From Oscillospiraceae bacterium (GTDB lineage Bacteria; Bacillota; Clostridia; Oscillospirales; Oscillospiraceae), in NCBI GenBank assembly GCA_022846095.1, contig AP025583.1, positions 3,993,279 through 4,057,278 on the forward strand: a DNA stretch of 64,000 bases, read 5' to 3'. The position numbers were made by a program, and so were the translations under genes. Below are positions 27,458 to 36,763 of this stretch, in pieces. The notes below the pieces were generated by a model. That model saw nothing but the letters and a program-made list of their open reading frames with translations. It had not been told where the DNA came from and made no database searches. Every line of letters begins with the position of its first letter. Position 1 is the first letter of the stretch.

Positions 27458-28300
27458 ATGAAACGAGCACTTGCCGCGCTTCTCCTGATCCCAATCCTGC
27501 TGCTCTCCGCCTGCAGCGGCTGGGCGGTTCCCGAAACCCCGGGCGGGGAGGCCACCCCCACCCCGCCGGCTTCGGCCTCCCAGTCCCCGGCGCCGGAGGC
27601 GCCCACCCAGGCCCCCGTGCCCACGCCCAGCCCCGCGCCCCTGGAGGCCCCCGCCCCGGTGTGGGACCGGGACTCCTACGCCGAGGACTTCACAGCGGAC
27701 GACGGCACCCTTATCTTCCACGCCGCCATGGACCTGCCCAGGATCTCCAACGCGGACGGGGTGGATGCCTACGAGGCGGTGAACGCCTACTACGCCAGCG
27801 CCATGGTGCAGTACCAGGCCGACGTGGCCGACCGGGCCTCCTGGGCCCGGGACGACTACGCCGTCTCGGCGTCGGCGGGCTTCCCCTTCTTCGCCAACAC
27901 GGAGGACAGCACCTTCGACATCGCCTATGACGACGGCCGCCTGGTCAGCGTGCGCCGCACCCTGGCCGCCGTGGCCGACGGGGCGGAGGACGCCCAGCTC
28001 TTCCGCACCGCGGACAGCTTCGACCTGTCCACCGGGCGCAGGCTCACCTTCTCCGACTGCTTTGCCGACCCGGACACGGCCCGCACCCGGGTCAAGGACA
28101 CGATCCTTGGTACCGGCGCCCAGGGCATCACCGCGGTGAGCCTGGACGTGGCCTTCGCGCCCGAGCACTTCTACTTTACCGACCAGGGCATGGTCTTCTG
28201 GTACCAGCAGGGGGATCTGGAGGGGCTGGCAGCCCCCCTGGAATTCACCGTCCCCTATCAACAACTTGAGGGGCTGTTTGTCTCATGGATAAATCACTAG
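27458..28300 (+). CDS. Secreted lipoprotein with DUF3298-like domain
   Basis: A protein of 280 aa. The lipoprotein signal peptide ends at the LLSAC lipobox (Cys19), followed by a long Pro/Thr/Ala linker (about 25-70). The globular part (75-280) contains IFHAAMDLPRIS, STFDIAYDDGRLVSVRRTL, LSTGRRLTFSDCF and the terminal EFTVPYQQLEGLF, which is the DUF4163/DUF3298 pattern seen in the extracellular half of RsiV anti-sigma factors. Start ATG 27458 with AAAGGAG upstream. It overlaps the rlmD-type gene by 16 bp. It may bind wall ligands or lysozyme as RsiV does, which is inference from fold resemblance only. Confidence 0.75.
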   Translation: MKRALAALLLIPILLLSACSGWAVPETPGGEATPTPPASASQSPAPEAPTQAPVPTPSPAPLEAPAPVWDRDSYAEDFTADDGTLIFHAAMDLPRISNADGVDAYEAVNAYYASAMVQYQADVADRASWARDDYAVSASAGFPFFANTEDSTFDIAYDDGRLVSVRRTLAAVADGAEDAQLFRTADSFDLSTGRRLTFSDCFADPDTARTRVKDTILGTGAQGITAVSLDVAFAPEHFYFTDQGMVFWYQQGDLEGLAAPLEFTVPYQQLEGLFVSWINH

Positions 28301-29661
28301 AGAATACCGTACAGCGGCTGGTCATCGACGGCTACTCCAGCACCGGCGCGGGGGTGGCCCGGCTGGACGGGGTGGTGGTCTTTGTGGAGGGCGGCATCCG
28401 CCACGAGGCCTGCGACGTGCGCATCACCAAGGTGGGCCGCAGCGCCATGTGGGGGCAGGTGGTGGAGGCCGTGGTGCCCTCGCCCGCCCGCATTTTCCCC
28501 AAATGCCTGCACTACACCAAGTGCGGCGGCTGCTCCTTCCGGCATATGAACTACGCCGAGGAGCTGGAGGCCAAGCGCATCCGGGTGGAGGACGCGCTCC
28601 ACCGCATCGGGGGGCTGAGCCTGGAGGTGCCCGTCATCCTGGGCGCCAGGGACATCCGCCGCTACCGGAACAAGGCCCAGTACCCTGTGGCCGCGGGGCC
28701 GAGCATCGGCTTTTACCGCGCCCGCAGCCACGACGTCATCGACGTGGAGGACTGCCTGTTGCAGAGCGAGGCCAGCTCCCACCTGCGCGGCGCGGTCAAG
28801 GCCTGGATGGAGCGCTTTTCCATCCCCGCCTACGACGAACGCACCGGCGGGGGCCTGGTGCGCCACGTCTACGTGCGCACCGGCCGGGACGGGCACAGCC
28901 TGTGCTGCCTGCTGGTCAACGGCAAATCCGTCCCCCAGGAGGAGGCGCTGGTGGAGGCCCTGCGCCGGGCCGACCCCCGTCTGGCCGGAGTGGTGCTGGG
29001 CGTGAACGAGTCGCACAGCAACGTGATCCTCGGCGAGGCCTACCGCACCCTGTGGGGGCGGGACTACCTGGACGACGTGCTGTGCGGCCTGACCTTCCGC
29101 ATCTCCGTGCCCTCCTTCTACCAGGTCAACCCCGACCAGGCCGAGCGCCTCTACGAAAAGGCGGTGGAGCTGGCCGGACTGACGGGGACGGAGACCGTGC
29201 TGGACCTGTACTGCGGCATCGGCACCATCAGCCTGGTCATGGCCCGGCGGGCCGGACAGGTCATCGGGTGCGAGGTTCTGCCCCAGGCCGTGGAGGACGC
29301 GGCGGCCAACGCCCGCCGCAACGGGATTGAAAACGCCCGCTTCCTCTGCGCCGACGCCGGGCAGGCCGCGGCGAAGCTGTGCGACGAGGGGGTGCGGCCC
29401 GACGTGATCTGCGTGGATCCGCCCCGGAAGGGGCTCTCCCCTGAGGTCATCGACGCCATTGCGGACATGGGCCCGGCCCGGGTGGTCTACGTCTCCTGCG
29501 ACCCGGGCACCCTGGCCCGGGATCTGAAGCTGCTCACCCAGCGGGGCTACGAGGCCCGCTCGGCCACCGCCGTGGACATGTTCCCCCGTACCGCCCACGT
29601 GGAGAGCGTGGTGCTGATGACGAGAACCGGCGCCGCCGCGGCCCCGTCAGCTGATATATAG
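28285..29661 (+). CDS. 23S rRNA (uracil-C5)-methyltransferase, RlmD/RlmCD family
   Basis: A protein of 458 aa with an N-terminal TRAM-like beta-barrel (1-65), a 4Fe-4S cysteine cluster (Cys74, Cys80, Cys83 in CLHYTKCGGC, and Cys157) and a SAM-binding fold (LDLYCGIGTISLVMA). The catalytic motif is VSCDPGTLARDL, and DPPRKGL precedes it. The family methylates U747 and/or U1939 of 23S rRNA; in many Firmicutes one enzyme does both. The start overlaps the upstream lipoprotein gene by 16 bp and the 3' end overlaps the convergent splB by 15 bp, so the region is unusually compact. Confidence 0.92.
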   Translation: MDKSLENTVQRLVIDGYSSTGAGVARLDGVVVFVEGGIRHEACDVRITKVGRSAMWGQVVEAVVPSPARIFPKCLHYTKCGGCSFRHMNYAEELEAKRIRVEDALHRIGGLSLEVPVILGARDIRRYRNKAQYPVAAGPSIGFYRARSHDVIDVEDCLLQSEASSHLRGAVKAWMERFSIPAYDERTGGGLVRHVYVRTGRDGHSLCCLLVNGKSVPQEEALVEALRRADPRLAGVVLGVNESHSNVILGEAYRTLWGRDYLDDVLCGLTFRISVPSFYQVNPDQAERLYEKAVELAGLTGTETVLDLYCGIGTISLVMARRAGQVIGCEVLPQAVEDAAANARRNGIENARFLCADAGQAAAKLCDEGVRPDVICVDPPRKGLSPEVIDAIADMGPARVVYVSCDPGTLARDLKLLTQRGYEARSATAVDMFPRTAHVESVVLMTRTGAAAAPSADI

Positions 29662-30642
29662 GATTTTCGCGTCCCCCAGGATCCTGGCGATCTCCCCGCG
29701 CAGGAAGGCCTCCGCCTCCGCCCTCACGCCCGGCTTATAGCAGTATTTTCCCCTGCCCCGGCCGGTCATGAGCTGGCCGTCGAACAGCTCGGGCGCGTTG
29801 GGAAAGGCCGCGCCGTTGATGGCGCGGTGCACGTAGGAGTAGGTCATGAGGATGATCTCCAGGAACATCTGCCCGCGCATCTTTTCCGACAGGCCCGCCC
29901 GCAGCTGCTCCAGCAGCTGCGTATACATGGCCTTCCAGCCCTCCGTCAGGATGACCGGCGCGATTAAAAGCCCGCAGGGGTAGCCCACCCCGCACATGCG
30001 GTTGACCGCCTCGATCCTCTGCTCCAGGTTGGAGGTGCCCAGCTCGATGCGGCTGATCAGCGGCTGGGGGTTGACGCTCATGCGGAAAATCACCCGCCCC
30101 GCGTGGGGCAGGTCCAGCAGGCTGTCCACCATGTGAAATTTCGTGGGGAAGGTCAGCCTGCCCGCCCCCTCCTCCACAAAGCGGGGGATGGTGTACAGGA
30201 GATTGCCCGTTATGGTGTTCTCCAGCACCAGATCGCTGTTGCTGCCGATCTCAAAGGTCAAGGGCCTCCCGCTGCCCCGCCCCTTTTTGATGAGGCGCTC
30301 CAGCATCTGCTCCCGGTTGACAAACAGGCGCAGATAGGCGCATTTATTGTAGTTGCACACCAGGTAGCAGTACAGGCACATCGCCGTACAGCCCGAGGAC
30401 GTGTACGGCACCAGATAGTCCGACACCTTGTGGTTTTCCACATATTTGTGGGTTTTCCGGATGCCGATGATCAGGTTTCGCTTCATCCTGCCAAACTCCG
30501 CGTTCTCCTTCTCCTGCATCTCCCGGATGGCGTTGTGGCTCTCCACCGGGATCCACGGCAGTTCGCCGAACTGCTCCTTGAGCTGCTTCCCCAGTTCGTA
30601 GGACAGGCTGTCCGGCTCGTAGTACACCGCGTCAAATTTCAT
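29647..30642 (-). CDS. splB: Spore photoproduct lyase family radical SAM protein (SplB)
   Basis: A protein of 331 aa. The radical SAM cluster motif CxxxCxxC is at Cys85, Cys89 and Cys92 (SSGCTAMCLYCY). KTHKYVENHKVSDYLVPY upstream and RMSVNPQ and SRIELGTSNLEQRIEAVNRM downstream are typical of SplB. The enzyme repairs 5-thyminyl-5,6-dihydrothymine in germinating spores, which supports a spore-forming lineage. Start ATG 30642 with GGGGAG upstream; the longer frame to 30711 has no ribosome binding site. No splA is adjacent. Confidence 0.9.
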   Translation of the reverse strand: MKFDAVYYEPDSLSYELGKQLKEQFGELPWIPVESHNAIREMQEKENAEFGRMKRNLIIGIRKTHKYVENHKVSDYLVPYTSSGCTAMCLYCYLVCNYNKCAYLRLFVNREQMLERLIKKGRGSGRPLTFEIGSNSDLVLENTITGNLLYTIPRFVEEGAGRLTFPTKFHMVDSLLDLPHAGRVIFRMSVNPQPLISRIELGTSNLEQRIEAVNRMCGVGYPCGLLIAPVILTEGWKAMYTQLLEQLRAGLSEKMRGQMFLEIILMTYSYVHRAINGAAFPNAPELFDGQLMTGRGRGKYCYKPGVRAEAEAFLRGEIARILGDAKILYIS

Positions 30643-30730
30643 ATTTTTCTCCCCATTCCGACCGTCATACCCGTAGTATGTTCCGTTCAGGGCGTCTTCA
30701 TGAAAAAGCAAGGGAGTGTATTAGAAAACT

Positions 30731-31075
30731 ATGAATCAGGTAAAGATCACAGTGTTAAAAACCACGCTGGACGAGGACTTGGCCCGGGAATACGGCGCGG
30801 AAGGGCTGGGCCCCTGCCCCATGCTGCGCGCCGGGCAGGTCTTTTACGCCGACTACGCCAAGCCGGAGGGCCTGTGCGACGAGGCCTGGAAGGCCATCTA
30901 CCAGTACGTCTTCGCCCTGGCCCACGGGACGGGGGACACCCTGTTCTACTACGGCGACTGGATCCGCACCCCCGGCGTGGCGATCTGCTCCTGCAACGAC
31001 GGCCTGCGGCCGGTGATCTTCAAGCTGGAGGCCACGGACCGGGCGGCCCAGATCAACTACACGCCGGTGCGGTAG
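30731..31075 (+). CDS. TIGR04076 family protein
   Basis: A protein of 114 aa. The pattern VKITVLKTTLDEDLAREY, GPCPMLRAGQVF, KPEGLCDEAWKAIYQYVFAL and CSCNDGLRPVIFKLEA matches the small TIGR04076 family of anaerobe proteins with two conserved cysteines in the CCxDGxRPV region. Function is unknown. Start ATG 30731 with AGGGAG about 15 bp upstream. It is followed 30 bp later by a DUF3783 gene on the same strand, probably one operon. Confidence 0.85.
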   Translation: MNQVKITVLKTTLDEDLAREYGAEGLGPCPMLRAGQVFYADYAKPEGLCDEAWKAIYQYVFALAHGTGDTLFYYGDWIRTPGVAICSCNDGLRPVIFKLEATDRAAQINYTPVR

Positions 31076-31105
31076 CCGGCCAGACTGAGAAAGGGAGGGC
31101 TGCTT

Positions 31106-31495
31106 ATGCCCGCGTCCCAGGAGCTGGTGCTCTTCTACTACCCCGCCCCGGAGGCGGCGAAGGCCAAGGCGGTCTTTGCCCGCATGGGGGTGCGCATTAA
31201 AACCATCACCCCCGATCTCCTGGGGGAGCCGTTGGGCTTTCTGGCGGGGCTGGCCGGGTTTGCGCCCGGGGGACAGCCCGCGCAGGCGCCCGCGCCGCCC
31301 GACCCGGTCCTGGTGCTGTGCAACTTCGCCGGGCACCGGCTGGACGCCCTGCTCCAGGGCCTGCGCAAGGCCGGGGTGCCCCGCACGGTGTACAAGGCGG
31401 TGCTCACCCCCTCCAACGCGGCCTGGACCCTCTCCGCCCTGGCGAAGGAGCTGGCCGAGGAGCGCGCCGCGCTGGAGGGCGGAAAAACGGAATAA
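31106..31495 (+). CDS. DUF3783 family protein
   Basis: A protein of 129 aa from ATG 31106 with AAGGGAGGG upstream. It has an alpha/beta pattern: ELVLFYYPAPEAAKAKAVFA at the start, an Ala/Pro-rich insert (about 55-70), and PVLVLCNFAGHRLDALLQGL and VYKAVLTPSNAAWTLSALAKEL. The latter motifs are those of DUF3783, small cytosolic proteins of Clostridia with no known role. It is in the same operon as the TIGR04076 protein. A possible hairpin 10 bp after the stop ends the unit. Confidence 0.75.
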   Translation: MPASQELVLFYYPAPEAAKAKAVFARMGVRIKTITPDLLGEPLGFLAGLAGFAPGGQPAQAPAPPDPVLVLCNFAGHRLDALLQGLRKAGVPRTVYKAVLTPSNAAWTLSALAKELAEERAALEGGKTE

Positions 31496-31504
31496 TCCAC
31501 ATGA

Positions 31505-31539
31505 GAAATGCCCTCCGGTCCCGAACCGGAGGGCATTTC
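31505..31539. terminator. Hairpin between DUF3783 and pepD
   Basis: A 15-bp perfect stem (31505-31519 with 31525-31539). It has no long T-run. It lies between convergent genes and so serves both at best weakly. Confidence 0.6.
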
Positions 31540-31609
31540 CCGCAGAGAGAAAGAGGGGGATTCGCACGCGGACCGGTCCAATGTACCGATTGTTCCGGCG
31601 CCCGCGCAT

Positions 31610-33061
31610 TTATGCCACTGAACACATCTCCTCCAGCAGCGCTGTCAGAAAGGTCCAGAAGGGCAACATGGTATCCAGGTCAAGCCGCTCCTCCGGCGTA
31701 TGGGCGCCGCGGCCCCAGGGGGCGATGCCCACGATGTCCATATCGGGCAGGGCGCCGCAGACGATCCCCGCCTCGGCGCACATATTGACCTTCTCGGTCT
31801 TGAGGATCTGGTGGTTGAGCCGCTCGTACACGCTGTGGCACAGCGCTTGGAGGGGGGAGTCCGCGCGGTAGGGCCAGCCGGAGTAGCTGTCCAGCACCTC
31901 CAGGGCGCCGCCGCACAGCCGGGCGAGGAGCTTGAGCTCCCGCACCAGCTCCCATTTGATGCTGTCCACCGGCGCGCGCAGCATCAGCTCGCACTCCGCC
32001 TCCCCGCCCGTCTCCAGGCGCACGGCGTTGATGGAGCAGAGGATCACGTCCCGCTCCTCGCAGTCCCGCTTGGTCACCCCGTAGGGCAGCAGGTAGAGCA
32101 GCTCGGCCAGCCGCTGCCCCGACGGGGCGTCCAGCATCTCTGCCGGGGCCTGGGCGCAGGGCGAGAGGGTCAGGGACAGGTTCGGATCGGTGCGGCCGAA
32201 CTCCTCACGCAGCTCGCCGAGGAGTTCCGCCAGCACCTCCTCCGCCCGGGGCAGATCCGCCTCGTGAAAGACCAGCACCGCCCGGGCGTGGGTGGTGATG
32301 CCGAACACCCTGTCGCAGTGGGCGTCCGCGATGTGCAGCTCCAGCGCCTCCCGCAGGCGGTAGAGCGCCCGGCCCAGGAGCTTGATGGCGCTGGCCCGCC
32401 CCGTGTCGATGACCACGCCGGAGTGGCCGCCCTCCAGCCCCTCCACGCTCAGCACGCGGGCCGTCCCCCGGACGGGGATGCGCCGCAGGGGCAGCCGGGC
32501 CACGCACTGGGCGGAGCCCGCGCAGGACACACACATCACGTCCGGGTCCCCGCAGTCCATGTTGAGCATCCTGCGGGCGGAGATTTTTGAGAAATCCACC
32601 TGGCGGATACCCACCATGCCCACCTCCTCGCCCACGGTGAACAGCAGCTCCAGGGGCGGGTGGGTGACGGAGCTATCCTCCATGAGCGCCAGCATATTCA
32701 CCAGCCCCACGGCGTTGTCCGCCCCCAGGGTGGTGCCGTCGGCATAGAGGCAGTGCCCCTCGATATGCAGCTTCAGGGGATCGGTGTCGAAGTTGTGGGG
32801 AGAGCCCTCCCGCTTGGCGGGCACCATATCCATATGGGCCTGGAGCAGCATGGGCGGCACGTGCCCGTACCCGGCCGTGGCGGGCACGTAGACCAGCAGG
32901 TTGCCCGCCTCGTCCTCCACGCAGTCGTAACCAAAGCGCTCGGCGTGGGCCCGGATGTAGGCGCAAAGCGCCGCCTCGTTGCCGGAGGCGTGGGGGATTT
33001 GGGTGATCTCCTCAAAGTAGCGCATGACATGGCGCGGCTCATAGCCGTCCAGAATACCCAT
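31610..33061 (-). CDS. pepD: Aminoacyl-histidine dipeptidase (PepD, M20 family)
   Basis: A protein of 483 aa from ATG 33061 with AAGGAG upstream. It is an M20 metallopeptidase of the PepD/carnosinase type. The metal ligands are seen in LQAHMDMV (His/Asp), GADNAVGL (bridging Asp), the catalytic GEEVGM (Glu), MDCGDPD (Asp) and the C-terminal HTPEERL (His). The GGHSG motif sits in the dimerisation domain. It cleaves Xaa-His and other dipeptides. It is the last gene of the oligopeptide transporter operon, so imported peptides are hydrolysed by its product in the cytosol. Confidence 0.92.
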   Translation of the reverse strand: MGILDGYEPRHVMRYFEEITQIPHASGNEAALCAYIRAHAERFGYDCVEDEAGNLLVYVPATAGYGHVPPMLLQAHMDMVPAKREGSPHNFDTDPLKLHIEGHCLYADGTTLGADNAVGLVNMLALMEDSSVTHPPLELLFTVGEEVGMVGIRQVDFSKISARRMLNMDCGDPDVMCVSCAGSAQCVARLPLRRIPVRGTARVLSVEGLEGGHSGVVIDTGRASAIKLLGRALYRLREALELHIADAHCDRVFGITTHARAVLVFHEADLPRAEEVLAELLGELREEFGRTDPNLSLTLSPCAQAPAEMLDAPSGQRLAELLYLLPYGVTKRDCEERDVILCSINAVRLETGGEAECELMLRAPVDSIKWELVRELKLLARLCGGALEVLDSYSGWPYRADSPLQALCHSVYERLNHQILKTEKVNMCAEAGIVCGALPDMDIVGIAPWGRGAHTPEERLDLDTMLPFWTFLTALLEEMCSVA

Positions 33062-33087
33062 CGTTACAGCTCCTTCCAAGCAAGGGC

Positions 33088-33120
33088 CGGGGCGCGGCTG
33101 CCGGGGGCAGCCGCGCCCCG
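33088..33120 (-). other. Stable intercistronic hairpin between the binding protein gene and pepD
   Basis: A 15-bp perfect stem (33088-33102 with 33106-33120) without a T-run. It lies just after the binding-protein gene within the operon, where such hairpins protect the upstream mRNA and lower downstream expression. Confidence 0.6.
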
Positions 33121-33142
33121 CGCCGACCGGATTAAAGTTTTG

Positions 33143-34693
33143 TTAAGCCTTCCAGCTCCACTCGTAGCAGTAGAAGGGGTGCACGGCGGAGTCGTGGGCC
33201 ACGGCCTCCAGATTGCTGTTCCAGACATACACGATCTCGTGGTGGAACAGGGGGATGGAGGGGCACAGGTCCACCAGGTACTCGATGAGCTCCTTGTAGA
33301 TGGCCTGGCGCTGGGCGGGATCCTGCTCGGCCTCGCCCTTGGCGAACATCTCGTCCACATAGGGGTCGCTGAGCTGGCAGAAGTTGTTGCCGCCAATGCC
33401 CACGGTGCCGTAGTTGCTGACGGAGTAGGAGAAGTCGGCGCGGTAGGACAGGGTCTGGGTCATCAGGGAGAAGTTGCCGCTCTCGGCGTCCTCGTCGGGG
33501 GTGGAGGTGTTGCGCAGCTCCAGCTTCACGCCGATGTCGGCCAGGTTCTGCTGGAAGACCTGGGCGGCCTTCTCCAGGTAGGTGCCGCCCATCACGTCCA
33601 GCACCACGTTGTAGTCGGACAGGTTGAGCCCGTCGGGGAAGCCGGCCTGGGCCAGCAGCTCCTTGGCCTTCTCGGGGTTGTAGGTGAAGTCCTCGGCGCC
33701 GGAGAAGTCCACGCCGAAGCAGTTGATGTCGTTGGCCTGCAGGCGGGCGGGGGTGGCGTATCCCTCGTAGGCGATGGCGATGATGCTCTGCTTGTCGCAG
33801 GCGTAGGTCAGGGCCTGGCGCACCAGCTTGTTGTCCAGGGGGGGCACGTTGACGTTGATGGCGAAGACGGCGGTCTTCAGGGGGTGGGTGCGCACGTTGG
33901 TGTAGGCGGAGTTGTCCAGCAGGGTGCCCAGCTGGGTGGGGGCCACCTGCATGATGTCGATCTCGCCGGTCTCCAGCTGCACCACGGCGGTGGAGGTGTC
34001 GCCCACGTAGCGCAGTTCCACGTTCTTGATGGCGGCGGGGGCCTGGCGGTAGTCCTCAAAGCGGGTGAGCTTGGCTGCGGTGGCGAAGTCGATGGACTCC
34101 AGCTGGTAGGGGCCGGTGCCGCAGGCCACCTCGCTGATGTCGTCGTTCTGCTCGGTGACAAACTTCTCGTTCATGATGGGCACCTCGTTGGTGTACACCA
34201 GGAAGAGGGGGGTCACCTTGTCCAGCGTAATCTGAACGGTGTTGTCGTCCACGGCCTCGACCTTCTCCACCATGTTGACGAAGTTGGCCTTTGTGGGGGC
34301 ATTCAGGAACTGGTTGTAGGTGAACACCACGTCGGAGGCCTTGAAGGTCTCGCCGTTCTGGAACTTGGCGTCCTTCACCAGGTGGAAGGTGTACACCAGG
34401 CCGTCGTCGCTCACGTCCCAGCTCTCGGCGAGGCAGGGCTTCACGGAGCCGTCGTCCTGGGTGACGGCCAGGGTCTCGTAGATCTGGTCAAAGACGTACT
34501 GGTCGGAGTTGGCCGCGGTCTTGCGGGGGTCCAGGGTGTTGAAGATGTCGGGGACGAAGGCCACGACGGAATCCTTTCCGCCGGCGGCGCCGCCGCCGTT
34601 GTTCCCGCCGCCGGAGTTGGCGGCGGGGGAGCAGCCCGCGAACAGGGTGACGAGCATGGCTGCGCATAGGATGAGCGAGAGATGCTTCTTCAC
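33143..34693 (-). CDS. Oligopeptide ABC transporter substrate-binding lipoprotein
   Basis: A protein of 516 aa. The lipoprotein signal ends at Cys21 (LFAGCSPA), followed by a Gly/Asn linker. It has the family 5 solute-binding fold with VFDQIYETLAVTQDDG, FHLVKDAKFQNGETFKASDV, ACGTGPYQLE and AFAINVNVPPLDN. The start is GTG 34693 with GGGAGGA 9 bp upstream. It is expressed after the two ATPase genes and before pepD; intercistronic gaps of 62 and 81 bp, the latter with a hairpin, suggest differential expression. It binds peptides outside the membrane and delivers them to DppBC-type permeases. Confidence 0.92.
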   Translation of the reverse strand: MKKHLSLILCAAMLVTLFAGCSPAANSGGGNNGGGAAGGKDSVVAFVPDIFNTLDPRKTAANSDQYVFDQIYETLAVTQDDGSVKPCLAESWDVSDDGLVYTFHLVKDAKFQNGETFKASDVVFTYNQFLNAPTKANFVNMVEKVEAVDDNTVQITLDKVTPLFLVYTNEVPIMNEKFVTEQNDDISEVACGTGPYQLESIDFATAAKLTRFEDYRQAPAAIKNVELRYVGDTSTAVVQLETGEIDIMQVAPTQLGTLLDNSAYTNVRTHPLKTAVFAINVNVPPLDNKLVRQALTYACDKQSIIAIAYEGYATPARLQANDINCFGVDFSGAEDFTYNPEKAKELLAQAGFPDGLNLSDYNVVLDVMGGTYLEKAAQVFQQNLADIGVKLELRNTSTPDEDAESGNFSLMTQTLSYRADFSYSVSNYGTVGIGGNNFCQLSDPYVDEMFAKGEAEQDPAQRQAIYKELIEYLVDLCPSIPLFHHEIVYVWNSNLEAVAHDSAVHPFYCYEWSWKA

Positions 34694-34755
34694 AATAGTT
34701 TCCTCCCATATGTTGTTTTATTTGCAACGCGCCGGGGCGCTTACAAACGGCCGGA

Positions 34756-35730
34756 TTACGCCTGTTCCATCAGGCGGCAGGCCACGAAGTGGCCCGGGGA
34801 CACCTCCCGCAGGGGGATGCCGCAGCCGGTGCAGTCCGGGCGGCAGTGGTCGCAGCGCGGGGCGAAGCGGCAGCCGGGGGCGGGGTTGATGGGGCTGGAG
34901 ACCTCGCCCTTGATGGTCTGGATCTTCTTGGTGCGCATGGAGATGTCCGGGACGGGGATGGCGGAGAGCAGGGCCTTGGTATAGGGGTGCTGCGGGTTCC
35001 GGAACAGCTCCCTGGAGGGGGCGCGCTCCACGCACTGTCCCATGTACATGACCATAATCTCGGTGGAGATGTGCTTGACCACGCTCAGATCGTGGGTGAT
35101 GAACAGGTAGGTCAGGCCCAGCTCGTCCTGGAGATCCATCAGCAGGTTGAGGATCTGGGCCTGAATGGACACGTCCAGCGCGGAGACCGGCTCGTCGCAG
35201 ACGATGAACTTGGGGTTCATGGCCAAAGCGCGGGCCACGCAGATGCGCTGGCGGCGGCCGCCGTCCAGCTCGTGGGGGTAGGCGTAGAAGAGCCGGTCGG
35301 CCAGGCCCACGGTGTCCATGAGCTCCTTGACCCGCTTGTCCAGATCCGCCTTGCTCTTGTACATGTGGTTGACCCGCAGGGGGGTGGCGATGATCTCAGA
35401 CACCGATTTGCGGGGGTTCAGGCTGGAGTAGGGGTCCTGGAAAATGATCTGCATGGCCTGGCGGTACTTGCGCATCTGGGCGTGGCTGATGTTGGTGATG
35501 TCGGTCCCCTCAAAGAAGATCTGGCCCCCGGTGGGATCCAGCAGGCGCAGGATGGTGCGCCCCAGGGTGGACTTGCCGCAGCCCGACTCGCCCACCACGC
35601 CCAGGGTGGTGCCGGGGTAGATGGAGGCGTTCACGTCGTCCACCGCGTGGAGGATGGCGTCCTTCTTGCCGAAGAATTTTTTCAGGTTTTTGACTTCCAC
35701 CAGCGGGGTGGCGCTCTGCATATTACTCAT
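34756..35730 (-). CDS. Oligopeptide ABC transporter ATP-binding protein, OppF type
   Basis: A protein of 324 aa from ATG 35730, overlapping the upstream ATPase gene by 8 bp. Walker A is GESGCGKST and Walker B is [12 protein letters not shown]. The signature loop reads [10 protein letters not shown] instead of the usual LSGGQ, a variant known in OppF-like subunits. The C-terminal zinc or Fe-S-like cysteines [15 protein letters not shown] are typical of OppD/F. It energises peptide import with the OppD-type partner. The variant signature suggests one weak and one strong ATP site in the heterodimer. Confidence 0.93.
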   Translation of the reverse strand: MSNMQSATPLVEVKNLKKFFGKKDAILHAVDDVNASIYPGTTLGVVGESGCGKSTLGRTILRLLDPTGGQIFFEGTDITNISHAQMRKYRQAMQIIFQDPYSSLNPRKSVSEIIATPLRVNHMYKSKADLDKRVKELMDTVGLADRLFYAYPHELDGGRRQRICVARALAMNPKFIVCDEPVSALDVSIQAQILNLLMDLQDELGLTYLFITHDLSVVKHISTEIMVMYMGQCVERAPSRELFRNPQHPYTKALLSAIPVPDISMRTKKIQTIKGEVSSPINPAPGCRFAPRCDHCRPDCTGCGIPLREVSPGHFVACRLMEQA

Positions 35731-36742
35731 GCGCTCCGCCCTCCTCCGCAAGCTCCGCCGGCCTGTCGGCCGGGAACAGATGACAGGTAATGACGTGGGT
35801 GCCCTGGGTGTGGGGCCCGGGGGATGTGGTTTTACAGATCTCCATGCAGTGGGGGCACCGGTCGTGGAAGTGGCACCCCGAGGGCAGCGCCGAGGGGTCG
35901 GGCATGAGCCCCTCGATGGGGGAGAGCCTGCGGGTCTCCTCGTTCAGGTTGGGAATTGCGCCGAACAGGCCCACGGTGTAGGGGTGGTGGGTCCCGCTGA
36001 CGAAGAGGTCCTCCAGGCTACCGCTCTCGATGATCTCGCCCGCGTACATCACCGCCACCTTGTCGCAGATCTGGGCCACAATGCCCAGGTCGTGGGTGAT
36101 CATGATCATGGCGGTGCCCAGCTTGTCCCGCAGCTCGCTCATCATGGACAGCACCTGGGCCTGGATGGTCACATCCAGGGCGGTGGTGGGCTCGTCTGCG
36201 ATGAGCAGCTCCGGCTGGCAGGAGAGGGCCATGGCGATGACCACCCGCTGCTTCATACCGCCGGAGAACTGGTGGGGGTACTCGATTTTGCGCGCCGCCG
36301 GGATGCCCACCATCTCCAGCACCTCGTCCACCCGCTGTTCCACCTGCTGGGCCGCCTTCTTCTTGTCGTCGCTGTGGTAGAGGATGGCCTCGGCGATTTG
36401 GTCTCCCACGGTCATCACCGGGTTGAGGGAGGTCATGGGGTCCTGGAAGATCATCGAGATCTTCTCGCCCCGGATCAGGGTGCGCATTTCCTCCTCAGAC
36501 AGGCTGAGCAGATCCTGCCCGTCAAACTCGATGGAGCCCTTGGGGATCCGGCCGGTGCGCTCGGGCAGCAGCCGCAGGATGGCCAGCGCGGTGGTGGTCT
36601 TGCCCGCGCCCGTCTCGCCCACCAGGCCCAGGGTCTCCCCCTTGTTCAGGGTGAGGCTGACGCCGTTCACGGCGTGGACTGGGGCGTCTCCGGCCTTATA
36701 GAGGACCTCCAGGTCCTTGATTTCCAATAATTTTTCACTCAT
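35723..36742 (-). CDS. Oligopeptide ABC transporter ATP-binding protein, OppD type
   Basis: A protein of 339 aa. Walker A is [11 protein letters not shown], the signature is FSGGMKQR, Walker B is [12 protein letters not shown] and the switch His is in MITHDLG. The C-terminal [12 protein letters not shown] cluster is typical of the family. Start ATG 36742 with AAAGGGG upstream. Its stop overlaps the OppF-type start. It pairs with the following ATPase to form the motor of the peptide importer. Confidence 0.94.
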   Translation of the reverse strand: MSEKLLEIKDLEVLYKAGDAPVHAVNGVSLTLNKGETLGLVGETGAGKTTTALAILRLLPERTGRIPKGSIEFDGQDLLSLSEEEMRTLIRGEKISMIFQDPMTSLNPVMTVGDQIAEAILYHSDDKKKAAQQVEQRVDEVLEMVGIPAARKIEYPHQFSGGMKQRVVIAMALSCQPELLIADEPTTALDVTIQAQVLSMMSELRDKLGTAMIMITHDLGIVAQICDKVAVMYAGEIIESGSLEDLFVSGTHHPYTVGLFGAIPNLNEETRRLSPIEGLMPDPSALPSGCHFHDRCPHCMEICKTTSPGPHTQGTHVITCHLFPADRPAELAEEGGAHE

Positions 36743-36763
36743 AACTGTTTCTACCCCTTTCCC

